From assembly GCA_013398955.1 (NCBI GenBank), contig VWPU01004874.1:167953-231952 (forward strand): a stretch of 64,000 nucleotides of DNA, in the 5' to 3' direction. This document shows, piece after piece, positions 50,331-63,983 of the stretch. The position numbers were made by a program, and so were the translations under genes. This DNA comes from Callaeas wilsoni (taxonomy: Eukaryota > Chordata > Aves > Passeriformes > Callaeidae). The stretch's first letter is position 1; the number at the start of each line of letters is the position of its first letter. The notes below the pieces were generated by a model. It did not search any database. It had not been told where the DNA came from and saw only the letters and a list, made by a program, of their open reading frames with translations.

Positions 50331-51900
50331 TGAGTGTGGGAGTTTCCAAAAGGGATAAATATAAAGGAAGACATTTTCTGCCAAAATGACATTTTTCATG
50401 CAGATCAATAAACTCGCCATTGTCTATAACACTTGTGACTTGGGTCAAAAGATTAGAAGACACTGGAAAACACTGAACAAGAGAATGTTGGAAGAATCTT
50501 CAACACCTGAAAGGTGAAGTTAGTACAAATACAGCTCCATATAAACCTTTTGATATGCAATGTATTGTTGAAAGAGAGATCCTTTCCCACAAATATTTCT
50601 TCCAGATTTCATGGGTTTTTATAAGAAGGATTCATCTCCAAGAATGCTCAGAAATATCTGCTTTAATTGAAAACATTATTGCCCCAAAGGATGCTTAAGT
50701 GCTTTCCAGCATGCATATTAACAATTTAGGGTCAGAGAAGTGCTCAAAAACCTCAAGCAAAACTAGACCTAATAAAGAATATATTTGGAAAGAGAAGGAC
50801 ATTTTTCATGTGAAGAATTAGCAAATTAAATAAAAGTTTACTAACCATGGAATAGCATACCACAAAAGACTTCAGAAAAGGGAATTTTAATTCTGATAGT
50901 AGATTATGTAAGAGTCCCCTTAAAATCAAAGAAATGTTTACATTTTCTCAGCTAAAATCACCTTCAGAAGCCTGTCCCATCCATACACTGCCTTTGGCAA
51001 GATTAAAGTTAAAATCTAATGCCAAAACCTTATGAAGGCAACAGTAATCCGGAACACAAATTATGGTTTCAGAAATATCAGTAGTAAAATGATGAATAAC
51101 TTGATGAAAGCAGTGTAAAACTAATTTCTTTGCATTAGACCTGCTAACTTTATTAGATTTCTGGGGGTTTTTTTGAAGACCAAATGTCTGATACTGGTAC
51201 TGAAATTTCATCTCCAACAGATTTCTCCATGAAGGGAGAAGGAAATGGGGAGAGGACCACAGGGAGAAGGACAAGATGAGAGAATTTAAGTTCTCAGGTT
51301 GGGATGAAGTGTCTTGCCTTAATATATGCTCCTAAATTCCTAATGGCAAAAGATCTTCTGATATTCCAATTCTTGTTAAATGTTAATTCTTGTAAAAGTT
51401 ACTGCTGGCATTACGTTATTAATTTTATTATCTAAAAGACAGAAGCCGGGTTCGAAGGCTAGCCTAGATAGCTGAGTGATTATTTTTGTTTTGTTGTGAT
51501 ATGTCTGAATTTTACCCACTCCAGAGATTTTAAAGGGAATGAATGGGGCAGAAATTGAAATTGCCTCTCTTACATTTTTCATTTTTCCCACTTCATACTC
51601 CTTTAGTAACAGTGCCTTCTTAGATAGTGTTAGATGATGTAAAAAAAAAAGACTATTCCATTTAATCCACTTAATGTAACAATTTTATTACAAATTTCCA
51701 TCAAAATCTCCAGTTATGCAAGTCCTCTCTTCCTAATTTCAGGTATATACAACATGACAAAATTACATCTGGATTAACATATCTGAAATACAAGCTTCAG
51801 TAGCTCCTTAGAAGTTAAAGATGTCCAGTACTATCTTTTGCTTTTCCTTGTTTTCTAATGGGGTAAATTTTACTTCGGATGTCCAAATAACTTTCTTGGC

Positions 51901-51916
51901 TTTTTTTTTTTTTTTT
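51901..51916. repeat. Poly-T (T16) run
   Basis: A homopolymer directly visible on the + strand. No retroposon body is recognised on the left side, where the tail of a - strand element would point. Confidence 0.95.
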
Positions 51917-54416
51917 GTCATTCTAGGAATTACTTGTTGTGTCAAATGCAGTTGTACTGAATAGCAAAAAGCCCCTTTGAGTGGCTTGAAAAAGACGTAG
52001 TGCAGCATCGCATATTCCTAATGCTTGTAGAGCTTGGCTGCAAGCTTTGCCAGTCTGGATTTTGAATTTACAGTGCACAGCTGCTGAATGTTGCAGCCTC
52101 TCAGCTTTGTGTCAATCCTGAAAAGTTTTTTCCTGCACAGTGCCCAGTCACTGCTCCTGTCTGAAGAGCTTAGCTCTGCAAAAAATAACATTTCCAATAT
52201 TGCCTTTCACAAAGGATGCCTCAAGATAGATAAAAAAGTAATGAGATAAGCATTTGATTCTTCCTTACTTGGTGACTCTCAAATGATTTGTTTTATACTC
52301 TTTTTTTTGTTGTTCCTTATAATCAGGTCCAAATCCAAAAACTGTAATAGAAGTGGAAATATTCCAAGACATGGTTGGTTTAAGTAACCTTTCTGTAGGT
52401 ACATGTGGCCACCACGCCTCATAACTTTGAAAAAAACCCTGATTTTGTCAGACTGTAGACCCCTTCCATTAATCCTCTTTTAGTAAATCCAGCTATTTGT
52501 AGCTAGAATAAGATAATACACAAAAGAATATTTGATAACCATCAGAGGCAGAGTAATAACTCAGCATTTTTAAGCAGCTATTAGAGGCAGAAAAGTCAAC
52601 TTATCTTTCCAGGCTAAGTCTCTGTTACACACTTAGGAAATACATGAGATATGAATTAAGGGTGAGTGACAACTTTTCATAGACAAAAAGAGAGAAAAAA
52701 CCAATGGAGTGCCCAGTAGCCAATAAATCACCACAGTCCAGAACTTGCCATGTTTTATTCTTCTTTCATATTAACAGAGGTGGTTGGAAAAAACTCCTTG
52801 CAGGAAAGCTCTGCCTATGCTGCTGATTTAATCAAAATGTTTTACATTAATCTTGACAGGAGTTTCCTTTTCATTGTTTTTGTTTTCATGGAGGTAAGGT
52901 GTGTCATCTTCTTAATCTAATGGTCTACCGTCAAATTTGCAGTTCTCCTTAAAATAAATAACAGGAAAGTCACCCACTCACATGAAATATTGTTCTTATG
53001 TATTTCATGGGCAAAAAATAATTTAAATAAAATAGTTGTGAAAATGTGAAGAGGAGATTTTGTTACAAAATTAAACTGTTGGTCAACTAGGAATATATTT
53101 TCTCAGTATTCTTGATCCACTTTAAGAAGCACATGTTAAAGTTTTCTGCATTCTTCTTAAACTAATAGTATTTTGGAGACCAATTCTAATGTTTTATCTA
53201 CTATAATTTACTCTCCTACTAATGCAAAAATATTTATCAAGTTTTATTCCATTTGATTCAGTCTGGAAATAAGAACATGTTCTTTAAAGGCACTAGAAAG
53301 CAGACTTTTTTTGTGCAATACTTTCAAATTCAAGCTGGAAAGATTTAAAGGTGTTTCTTTTTCTGCCCATGATATTTTTCTAGATAAAGCAAACACAGCT
53401 AGCATGAACTAGAGAGGTAATAGAACAGATAATAACACTTTCTGCTTTGAATTAGATCCAACAATTTCAGTAGGGCGAAATCATCATTACCTTAAATGAC
53501 TCGACTCATTTGTGTTTGGAATTTCAGAGCAGTGATTTTAAAGTTTTAAATTTTACAAGGTCTCAAATTATAGCTAAAATTCAATTGTCTATAGCCTTTC
53601 AATGATAAAAGTAAACAGTTCCACTTCATTCTCTATTAGCTAATATAAATTGTCTGGAATAAACATGAAGCCAGCTATCAATGTATTTGAACCACACTTT
53701 GAGTTTTACAGCAGCACTTACACAAATGGCTTTTTTTCTGATAGTTTGGCTACATACTTAACTGAAAATTTATTTCTTTTTTATAGTAATGCAATATTTC
53801 TCTTCTTGGGCTAATGTTGCATATTTTGCTACCTGAAGCAGATGTGTTGAAAAGCTTAAAAGGACAGAAATATCTTTCTAGTGCAGTTCAAGCGTTCATT
53901 TTATAAATGCAGGGCAGAAAATTCCTTGTCCCATTTTAGCAGCTCACTTATGTGGTGCAGTCAGATCACTGCAAAGACCTCCTCTCAAAATTCATTTGAG
54001 AATCCTTCAATCCTTTTGCCTCATGGAATATTCATGGTCTCTCTGTATATGAGTTTCTCTGTTTATTTTGCATCCTGTTTTACATTGCCTCGCTCACACA
54101 GAAACAAACAAACTCCTGGAAGCGCACAAATTGAGTTTTAATCAAGGGGAGTGAGGATAACTTTAAAGGCACCTAAATCAGATTCAGAAATCAAAACAGT
54201 CTATTTTTAGCTCCTGGAGTTTTTTAGGATGTCAATATTACAAACAAAATAAATTAAGATACCCTCAAAAAAAGACAGAGATGGCAAGGCTGAGTCATTT
54301 TTAGGTGTGATTAAAAAAAATATAGGTATAACTACTTTTTATTCCTATTTCCATTTTTGCTAATAAATTATCTCCAATTCTGTCTGAAGCCCATGTAAGT
54401 GACTCTTGGCTGTACA

Positions 54417-54430
54417 TGTCCCTCTAGTGG
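54417..54430 (-). promoter_or_regulatory. Weak CTCF-like motif, reverse orientation (candidate)
   Basis: The core CCCTCTAGTGG is the same 11-base word as in the stronger match at 45831. The upstream conserved G is replaced by T, so about 11 of 14 positions fit. Low-confidence motif match. Confidence 0.25.
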
Positions 54431-57400
54431 CATCATGTATGTAACAGAGAGCCATAAAAGCTTAGTTTAGTTTCTCATTCCTGATCCCTACAACAGTTAA
54501 AATCTATCAATTGAACAAGCATAACAGTACTGAGCTTTAAACTCATTTGATAGCCCAGGTAACAGTTCAAATTGTGTTCATATTATTCACACTATGCATC
54601 CTTAAGATTAATTTGTTTCCCTGAAAAATTAGCTTTGTTGATATCGCTTAGTATTTGGAGCAAGGTGTGTCAGGTGGTTGGTTCTGAACTATTAAAAAGG
54701 TAAGGACTCTATGTTCTCACACGTTTTTTGGCTTCTGGCTATAAAATAATTTAAAACGGTTTTGTATTTTTTATTTGGAAAACTGCTTGTTTAAAGCAGT
54801 CAGAAGTAATAGATTTTATTAAAAGCAGTGTCAGTGGCAATATTTTATTTCATCTTTCTCATATCCATGAGAACAACATTTGCCCTGATACTTCTTAGGG
54901 CAAAACCCATTAACTTCTGCCTACTGTTAACTTTCAATACAGCATTAAGTAAACACTTCAGAATTACCAGCGATCCACCTTGAAAAGAGGTTTTAAAAAT
55001 TCAGGCTTAGATATTAACAGCATCTGTGACAAGATATTTTAAATTCTTGCTTGAGTTATTATGAGTGACTGATTATCCCATGATCAGCAGTTCAAACAGA
55101 TTTGCTCTCTTTCAAAGACTCTTTTTCTCTTAGAAGCAGCTACATTTCTAAACTGAAATGTCGAGTTTATACTTATTTAATTGCTGTTTATAGCCTTTTA
55201 TGTCCAGTGATTTTAGATGTCTTTCAAATTCTGAAATTAAATAAACATCACAGATCAAAAGATGAGATAATTCTTACTGTATAATTCTAAATAATAATGT
55301 AAGATTTTAGCTACTTCTTCAGTTGCTAGGTTCCCAGATACATCCCCTACCCTTTATTATTATAGTTTTCTCCTATTACATCAGCAGTTGATGACTACAA
55401 TAAGGATATTTAGTCATTTTTATTTACAGAAATATCTTATTCTTCACAGAAATGATGGTGGCATCCAGGTAGACTCTTTTAAAGGCTTTTTTTAATGGTC
55501 ATCGTAATTTAAGTTCATTCTTACGTGATCTAGTAATTATTAACAAAGGTGATCCAAATCAGTAGATCTCAGGAACCAAAGTGGAACATTTTCCAGTTCA
55601 TATGAGGTTGGGGGGGGTGTTAAAATCATCTTTTAAAGATCAAAGGCATAGTCCTACTGGAAGACCGTCAGTTTTCACTAAATTCAGTGGACAAGATGGT
55701 CACAACTGAAGCTTTATTGTGTACTGTGGATTGGAGATAAAATGTACAGAATAAAATATGGACAAACACTTGTTCCTCAAAGCCTGTGAAGAACACTCTT
55801 TGCCCTCAGTCTCTCTGAGCCCTGACAGGATATTTTCAACAGCCCATGCACACTGGTGATTTTTACACACCTTCCACAGCACCACAGTAAATGATAGTGT
55901 GAATAAACCCTGCTGAATAGAAGCAACCATGCATCTAGGAAGGAGGTGTTAAAATCCTGTTCCACATTCTTAGAAGACACTGCAAGGATTAGGAAGAGGC
56001 AGCCAGATGAAGTTGTGGCAGGGAAGTATCTCAGAAAAGTCCAGCAGAAGTTCTTAAGTTCTTAGGAAATAATGAATCACAGCAAAGAGAAAGTCACAGA
56101 CACCTGTGCAGAGACAATCAGTGGAAGCAGAGAAGTTTCAAAGTTTGAAGTAAGCCCTCCAAGGGGCTGGTAGCACAAAATTATCACACACACCTTGGAT
56201 TTTAATTTTTTATAAGTATTATTCTTGGCTTTTTTGCTAAAAGATAACTAAGCCCTTCCACATAGATTTTTAACAGGAGATGTATTTTCTTGGTTGACTT
56301 CCTCTTAGACATGTGACTTTAAAAAATTGTGTTTTAGTAATTCTAGAGGGTTTGTCCTCTATAATGGTACATATTATGTGATAAATTTCACTTAATTTGT
56401 ACCAGATTTACCAGCAGTATAATTGTTGCTTTTTGTTATTTCTGCTCCACTTTAGCTCTGTCACACACGCCTGAAGAGTCCTAACCAAAATATGTATTAC
56501 AAAGGAAAGTGGCATCTCTTTTCTATTCAGAGCAATCCTCCTGTTACAAAGACTCCTTACAGATGTCCTTTTAATTTGGTGAAAATTGAAGGAAGCAAAG
56601 CTGCAATCTGACACTGTACTACAGACAGTTGCTAAGTGTGGGTCAAATTAGAACATGTGCAGCAGTTTCTTTCTCATTTACCAAAGTTTTAGTTAAAATC
56701 ATAATGGCTTTGGCATTGAAAAACTCTGGAAGGTCTTTTGTTTCTTACTTCCCATCAGTAACGTGCCCCCTTTTTCCTTAAGGTTGTGTGCGATTTGTCA
56801 CCCAAGAAATATATTCCAAAACTTTATTCTAATAGAAAAAAAGAAAGTACTTGCAGGAAAGGTTATGGCAAGATGGATGGAAATAGAGACACTCGCAGTC
56901 CAGGAGAGGGATCAGACCTTTTTCAAACTTTCTGACCTTTAGTTACTCCCTGTTTTATCCATTCCTGACAATTCCAACCTACACGATCCATTCAGCTGCC
57001 TGTGATTAACATTGATTTCAGTGACAGTGTCACAGCAAAAGGTCAGGACAGAATCGAGTTTGTCTTCCTGAAACTCACACAACAAGTGATGCTGGTAATA
57101 CTTTGCTGTCTCACTTGATTTTAGAGCCCTGAACACTCTAATCCTGTGCATTGAATCAGGCAGAAATCAGGCACTAAAACACATTTTATACTAGCAAAAT
57201 AATAAATTTACAATGCTTATTTACAAGACTAATGCTCAAAACTTTATTTTTAACAATTTAGTCCTTGTCGTTTTGATTCAAATTCTTTTATTAAAGTAAA
57301 AATGGAATTTCCAAGGTTTTATCAAATAGGCTTACTGGCACATAGCAACATTCTTTAACAATTCCCTTAATTCTTTATCATGAACAGCACTTGGAACCTT

Positions 57401-59083
57401 ATCCTTGTACTTGTCTGTTGATCACAATGTCCAAACCCAGCACCTAATAATGGAAATACCTCATTTATAAAAACCATAAGAATGTAAAAAGCCAGGAAAT
57501 TCACATATGAAAATTATGGAAGTAGCTAAACCTTGAGAATATTCCTTCAATAGTACATATCAGTACTCAATTTGTTATCAACTTTATCACCTCTAAAATT
57601 TAAAAATCTTTAAACGCACACAAATAAGGATTTAATGGTCTGTCTGAAGGAATAAACCCACGTCTCCTTACAGTTACGTGCAAAATTCTCTTGGACATCC
57701 AAATGCATTCCTCAAATATCCAATAAGCAAGTCGTCATTGCTGGTGGAAAGCAACGTGATGTCCAAGCAAAATTGTAATTTTTAGAGCTCCTGGCATTAA
57801 TGAATGTTAATTGTGTTTAAAGTGTTAGATATTTTGTGGATATTTTAAGTAAATAAACTTGATGACATATTGCTATTTGGCAAAGTTTGTGTCTCCATTC
57901 CAAGACACATCCTTTTTGTGTTTTAAGGGCAAAGTAAAGGCTGCCTGAGAGATCCAAATTTACTGAAGTTATGGTGATTGGCTACTTCCTCATCACTGTG
58001 AGCGTGTGCCAAGGACAGATGTTTTCAGATCTGGAATAGTCTGTTTGATGCTGATACTTTTCCCAAATAAGTTACAATATTTTGTATAGAATTTAGGACT
58101 AAACAGTTGCAGCAGATTAGTTTGGTGGTGTGATGAAGGACTTTTGCATTTAACTGAAAATAATTTATCATTTCCAGGCGTTGCTCAGATTGTATCACCT
58201 GTGTTGGCACAATTTGCCCCCACGCCTCACACATGATGTAGTTACCACATCCTTTGCCAGTTTTGTATGAGAATTGGTTCTTGTGGAAGAGGTCAGCTCA
58301 GCTTGTGCAGAAATGGATGTATCACATCACACCAGCTGGTAAAAGAATGCAAATATGTACAGGAGTCACTGTTCCACCACAACATTAATCTGTGGTAATG
58401 ACAAACACGTCTGCTCAGGTGCCTGAAGCAATTCCTGCATTAAGCTGCAGTTGGATAAGGGCAAAATGATCCATCTTTATAAGCCTGGTTGTTTGCCTTT
58501 ATCGTTATTTGTACTGAGCCAGCCTCAACGTTTTCTCATTTTCATCTACAAGGCAGAAATACCAAAGAGGAAAAACAATCAGGGAGATTCAAATCTTTAA
58601 GTAGATACAGTACTAGTTCAAGTAAAATAGTATATAACTACAGGGTTTGAGTTCAGAAGCAGTATCTACTAAATGTGAAAATGTTTCCATTTTTCTAAAG
58701 TATTATAAATCTCAAGTAGGGTATTTAGATACAGACAGCTCCAATTTGTCCATAGCTAACGCCATACAAAAAGCAAAACTCCAGTTCTATCAAAACCTAC
58801 AAGAGGAATTAATATTTCTGAACTCACTTTTGGTTTCACCATTTATATGGGTATGGTGTAAGTTTCAAGTTCTTGCCTCCTCATAAAAGGGTCCAAATTT
58901 AAGCCACTTTTAAAGTTGTAAATATGGGAGGAGGGGTTGTTAAGTTTTAGCAATAATGTTTCAATGGAAATCTGACATGCATGCTATTAAAACTGGGTTT
59001 ATAATCTTTTTAATGTCACCCAAAATGTTAACAGCGTTATCATTTCACTTTCAGTCATGGTTGTATTTACTACTACTTCTAAA

Positions 59084-59136
59084 ATCCTACTACAATCATT
59101 AATCCTACCAAGAAATATCCTACTACAATCATTAAT
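59084..59136. repeat. Small local duplication (20 bp identical, offset 33)
   Basis: The 20 bases 'atcctactacaatcattaat' occur at 59084-59103 and again at 59117-59136, separated by 13 bases that partly repeat the same words. A minor replication-slippage type event. Confidence 0.9.
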
Positions 59137-62100
59137 TGGTACTCTATGTTCTCAGAACAGAACCTAGGAGGATTTATGTGCTGTTCAGAGTGGAATGTAA
59201 ATCTTCTAACTCGCAGGGGATAGAGGGTTTGGACCCAGCCTTGTTTTGTGCCCTGACTTCACCCCTCTCACTTATGCCAAAAGGAATATTTGAGCACAGT
59301 GAGTAGAACCTGGTTCACTCTCTAGTACCTACAAGGTTTTGGTCTCTGTTTGTCCAAAACATTTTGGTTATTTTATCATTTTGAGACCCAACTCAATTTG
59401 CAACTCATTTAGCTGGAATTATTTAATTTAGCTAGATGGATAAAACCTTTCTATGCAAGTTTACCTGTTTTGGACTTCAGAGTTTGATTAGTCTGTAATT
59501 CTGGTGTCTCTTGCATTTTAATTCACATGCTCCACATTCACATCTACATCTCTGAAAATACCTCTGCCAACACCATGAGGAAAAGTTTGGCTCCTTCACT
59601 CTCGATGAGGCCAAAATATTTATTTTTTGTGGTCTAGATGTTCCAATCCTCTCCTTCAGGATCTGTGATTTAATTAATTCTTCTGTTTTTATCTAGAATT
59701 CCTTTGCTCCACCACAGCAAGATTACACTCGCTAAATTTAAATATTGAAAATATTCACTGCCAAGCAATTTGCTATTCTTGAAAGATTTCCAGGACAATT
59801 CTATTGCTATTTAAACTTTCTGCAAAACATAAACTTCTTAGACTGTATCTACTGCTTTGCCTATTAATCCAAATAATTAGATTTATTTGAAGAAACTGCA
59901 AGTGAAAAGCGTGGAAATTAACTTGCTGGTAACACTGCTTTAAAATTTGGATTTTTTTTTTTATTTTATAAATTAATATGGAAGGGTAAAAGGAAATACC
60001 AGAAATGAAGAAAGTGCTGTCATAAGGGCACTTCTGTAACATCATTGTGTAAACTTTGAAAACTGCCTAACATTTTACAGTCTCGTACATCACATAATCT
60101 TCTAATCATGGCTTAGTGTGAAAAATAATTTGAGGCAGTTCTAAGCCTCTGCATGTACCGAGATGGGGACGAAAACCATACTGCACTTTTTATCAGTAAT
60201 TTCCCTAAAACGTGGTTCAGTATAATTGGTTCATTGCCGCTTCATTAAATTGCGCAGTGCAGAGTGTCAGAATTAGTGTGCTCACTACGAGGTCAGAATA
60301 GGTCCAAACCATCCACAGGCCAACTGAAGAGAAAAATGTAATCTAGGAACAGAACTTAAAAAATTACCAGGCAAGACTTGGCCAATGGCTTTCTTATAAG
60401 TGTAGGAATCATTGTCTATAAGAAAGCATTCTGCAGCACAGTAAATGCATGACTGAAGTGTTGATGTTTGTTCTGTAATTCAAATAATATTTTCCTGCCA
60501 GAATTCAATTACCTATTTAGCCTATTTTTAGTATTCTTGTCTTTCTAGAAGATTTGTTGGAATATGCAGATTTCTTTATGACTCTCATCCCTTTTACTTT
60601 CTTTATCTTTTTCTGTATCCACAACAGCAGAGGAGATAAGCCGCAAAACTTATTAAACTTCTACTTTGCTTCCCTTGATGTGTGACAGAAAATTGTCAAA
60701 ATCTGCAAATACATAAAAGCACTTCATGTGAATTGCTGCACGTACCATGAGCATATTTGGGGACTATAGTAGGAAGAAGAAATATTGATAATGATCTGGT
60801 GTCAACATGTCATTAAACACACTGAAAAATAAAGATGTTGGTAAAGTAAAAGGCCTGCTCATTCAAATGACAAAAAAAAAAGTGTACAGCTCTACAGACA
60901 CAAGAATATAAAGTATAACAAAATGGAATTCACTTTCAATGTTATGGGAAAGTGTAATTTATAACTCTGAATAAGAGAGATGCTATTGGAAGGTTCATTT
61001 CTGGTTACACTGCCAAATCAGCAATGTGCTCTATTCACTAAAAAAGCTCTTGCCTCAGACTCCAAGAGATCAATAATACATTGTGTTTTCCTTAGTATAC
61101 AGGTTGTAGTTAAAGTCAGCAAGTGTGAGTGCTACTCTTTAAAAAATCCTAATGCAGGTGTCTTGGTCCAAACATCACAGCATTTTTAACATCAGCGAAT
61201 CCCATTGAGTGCTGCACGGAAAAGGTGTTTTGAGTTTATTGTAAATCTGTTCTTGGTCAGTGTCCTAATTAAAATGTTTGCTTTGATCACATTAAACCAC
61301 AGACAGTAGGGAGCGATGGTTCAAAGGACTAATACACAATACAACATTACATTACGAGAAATATTCATGAAAAATTAATGGCTTTTGGGCTTTTTTAAGA
61401 GGAAGTCAGAGTTTTATTATAATTAACACCACTAAAGATAAATCATGTATACTTAACTACACAAAGAAAAAAGGACAACCTATTATGTGTAATTTATGTC
61501 CTACATTTCCTGTTTGGTGTTTTGTTTATTATTAACAGAAAGATTCTCCTTTTATTTAAGGAAATAATAAAAATAGAACAGATGTTTTTGTGTTCACAGG
61601 GCATATCACATTCTGGCTTGTTTTAAGAATGACAATATATGGAATTCCTTGCTTCTACAAAAACACTCTCTGGAAATCTGAAGATGAAGGCATTCAAACT
61701 GTGGATCCTCTTCTTTATCTTGACTGGTGCAATTATCCTGTTCAATACTTCAAAGTTTACTATACAAAGTGGCTTTAAATTTCAGGAGGAAAAAAAATAA
61801 AAACAGAACTCAAGTTTTTATATTTATTATTTTTGAAATCCTCTATTATGTTTAGTATGTTTGCATACATCTGAAAAATTAAAGCACGATGGTTAAGATT
61901 TTATTTGAAACTCAGAATAATACACACAGTTATAAAAGTTTAATCTGTGTGTAGATGAATGAGCGCTGTTCTTTCAAAGTTGTTCTCCTGAAAATTCTGC
62001 TAAAATTCAAGTTAAAAGCTGGTGCAAGGACACTGTGGAGGGAATGCCACCCATACTTTTTAGCTGTTTGGTTCCTCAACAGTTTCCTGTGATTTGCGGA

Positions 62101-62713
62101 GCTCAAGACTAGCAGGAGGCAAAGCTGTGAGAGGAAACACGCTCGTTTTGTCTATCCTGTTGTCACATCTCTCCCTGCCTCCTTTTTGTACTCAGCTGTA
62201 GTCTGACACGACTTGGAAAAGCAACGGAAGTGGGAAGCCAGACCTTCCAAGCTCCTTGAGGAAGGAATTGCCTGCCTGATGTGCACGCAGGTGTACATGG
62301 ACAGGCACAAGTGTCTGGAGAGTGCCTGCACAGATATAAACACATAAATACATGTGCTGCTGGGGTTGTCTGAGAAAAGTCTGGTATAAAAACCCCAAAT
62401 CTGTACCTTGCCACAGCAGAAGTGAGGGAAGGAATCTCATTCACTGTGCTAATTAATTGGCCCTTCCCATTAACGTGTGAAAAGTTTTTGACTGTTCCAA
62501 ATGACTCATCTTCACTTGGGGCCTTTTATATAGGATGTCCTGCACTAATAGTTTATGGCAGTCTGGTTGGGAAGTGTCTTACTACTCAATGAGGAACTTG
62601 AAAAGAATTAAAGCCTGAATTCTCACCTATCCCCCCAAAAGCAAACCTTAGCAGGTAGTTAGAGCTACTTTGCTTTTGGCTCTGATAATTCTAAACCAGA
62701 ACAGTATTGACAC

Positions 62714-62785
62714 TCATGGAATCAGAATAATTTGTGTTGGAATGGATCTTTAAAGGTCACCTAAACATCCATTGGGTGTCCAACA
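62714..62785 (-). mobile_element. Degenerate CR1-type 3' tail, reverse strand (probable)
   Basis: The order 'catggaatcagaataattt', 'gtgttggaatggatctttaaagg', 'tcacctaaacatcc' mirrors the reverse complement of avian CR1 tails (atagaat... / ...ttggaagggacctttaaag / atcatctagtcc) with several substitutions. It is much more diverged than the copy at 36198. The 5' limit is unclear. Confidence 0.55.
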
Positions 62786-63440
62786 CCCAAATTCTAAAAG
62801 TTTAGCTTTCTCCTTTTACCTCCCCTTGAACCTAAGGCAAAACACTCATCACTCTTTCACTATTTTGAAATACTTCCTCAAGCTTTTCCTGTTGACCTTC
62901 TTTTTGAATAAAAGTTTTCCTTATAGGATGTTGTTAATACAGCTAAATACAGGAAATATTGCAATGCTGTAGGCTCACTGTAATCTTTAAAGATCTGTCC
63001 AAATACCCTCAAATACATATTTCTGTGTTGGCTTTGCTCATTGAACAACTCCTCTGAAAATAATCCTTATATTAATAATTTTTAAAACATTCTTTATTCT
63101 TGCATTACAAAGTTGAGTGTTTCCACACAAAGCTTCTCTGAACATCCATTTAGGCACCTCAGCAGGAACTTTGGTATTCTCTGGTGCAGACTTTTGTAGC
63201 TGCATGACCCATTCACTTCAACGGGATTTTTGAACACTGGAAGCACTGGGAATTAGCTTTTGTTTTTCGTTTTTTTTTTTTTTTTTCCTTCTTGCTTGTA
63301 GATTTAGACTCCTGGTTCGATTCATATTCAGAAATATGGATATGAGTATCTTCTTATGGGGTTGGGTTTCTTTTCCCCTTGTCTTTGCAGAAATTCAGAC
63401 ATTGAAATGTTCGATAGAATTAATTAAAAAAAATACATAG
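62786..63440. other. AT-rich flank left of the CpG island, no gene seen
   Basis: No repeat or exon is recognised except a T17 run at 63270-63286 preceded by 'gtttttcg'. AT-rich until about 63440, after which CpG dinucleotides become frequent. Confidence 0.6.
63270..63286. repeat. Poly-T (T17) run
   Basis: A homopolymer visible on the + strand, about 150 bases left of the CpG-rich zone. Confidence 0.95.
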
Positions 63441-63491
63441 GCCGGGATGTCGAATGTGGTGGGAGTGCGACACTTCCATAGGGCACCCATC

Positions 63492-63511
63492 CCAGGTGCC
63501 GGCGCACCTGG
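63492..63511. promoter_or_regulatory. Symmetric pair of CAGGTG/CACCTG E-boxes
   Basis: CCAGGTGCCGGCGCACCTGG has 8-base inverted arms CCAGGTGC and GCACCTGG around the 4-base centre CGGC. Each arm holds an E-box of the CAGGTG class, bound by ZEB, Snail and E-protein families. The pair sits at the left edge of the CpG island. Binding is inferred from motif only. Confidence 0.5.
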
Positions 63512-63534
63512 ACGGGGGTGATGTGAGCAGCCGG

Positions 63535-63572
63535 CAGATCAGATCAGATTAGATCAGATCAGATCTGATCAG
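63535..63572. repeat. (GATCA)n pentanucleotide repeat with terminal palindrome
   Basis: Seven imperfect units of the GATCA type with one GATTA variant. It ends in the perfect 14-base palindrome GATCAGATCTGATC. It lies between the E-box pair and the core of the CpG island. Confidence 0.9.
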
Positions 63573-63640
63573 CACACACCCGAGGCGGCTTCCCCAGCCC
63601 TGCACACGCTCCTGGTACCTGGAGGAGAAATTAATTCAGG

Positions 63641-63657
63641 AAAAAAAAAAAAAAAAA
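63641..63657. repeat. Poly-A (A17) run
   Basis: A homopolymer at the left border of the dense CpG island, following 'ttaattcagg'. Confidence 0.95.
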
Positions 63658-63983
63658 GAAGAGTAAATGTTTCGGGGATGCCCAGACGCGGCCAGCTCAC
63701 GCTTGCTTGTCCCTTGCATCCCCTGGGTGTAACTTTACGGAACAGCGGCAGCAGCAGCCCAGTGCCGCCCCGGGCGGGTCTCCCCGTCCCGAGAGTGGCC
63801 GCCGCCCTCGGGTGGAAGCCCGCACCCCTTTCAGCGGCGGCCGCGGCCCTTGCCGAGCCGGGCTGCGTTCTGCGTTCTGCCCGTGCCTTGTCCACTAACC
63901 CCCTCTAGCGCCGAGCCCGCCGCACTCGGCCCGCGCCTGCCGGCAGCGCCGAGCCGAGGGGGCGCTTCCCCGCGCCCGCCTCC

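Larger units (their letters stand above)
50331..62714. other. Long AT-rich non-coding block, no gene seen
   Basis: About 12.4 kb with no recognisable exon, RNA gene or mobile element. Present are a T16 run (51901-51916), a G8 run near 55611, a small 33-bp-offset duplication at 59084-59136 and a weak CTCF-like motif near 54417. Open frames stay at or below 108 codons. The stretch near 62440-62480, with a CTAATTAATTGG word, could be a homeodomain-type conserved element, but only an alignment would tell. Confidence 0.6.

Noticed and set aside
51440..51475. 'GGTTCGAAGGC' resembling a tRNA B-box with a short stem
   Set aside because: No A-box or acceptor, D or anticodon stem can be folded upstream at the right distance.
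63569..63895. 108-codon - strand and 76-codon + strand frames in the CpG island
   Set aside because: Ala/Arg/Pro-rich translations expected from any GC-rich DNA; frames exist on both strands, so none is preferred as first-exon coding.
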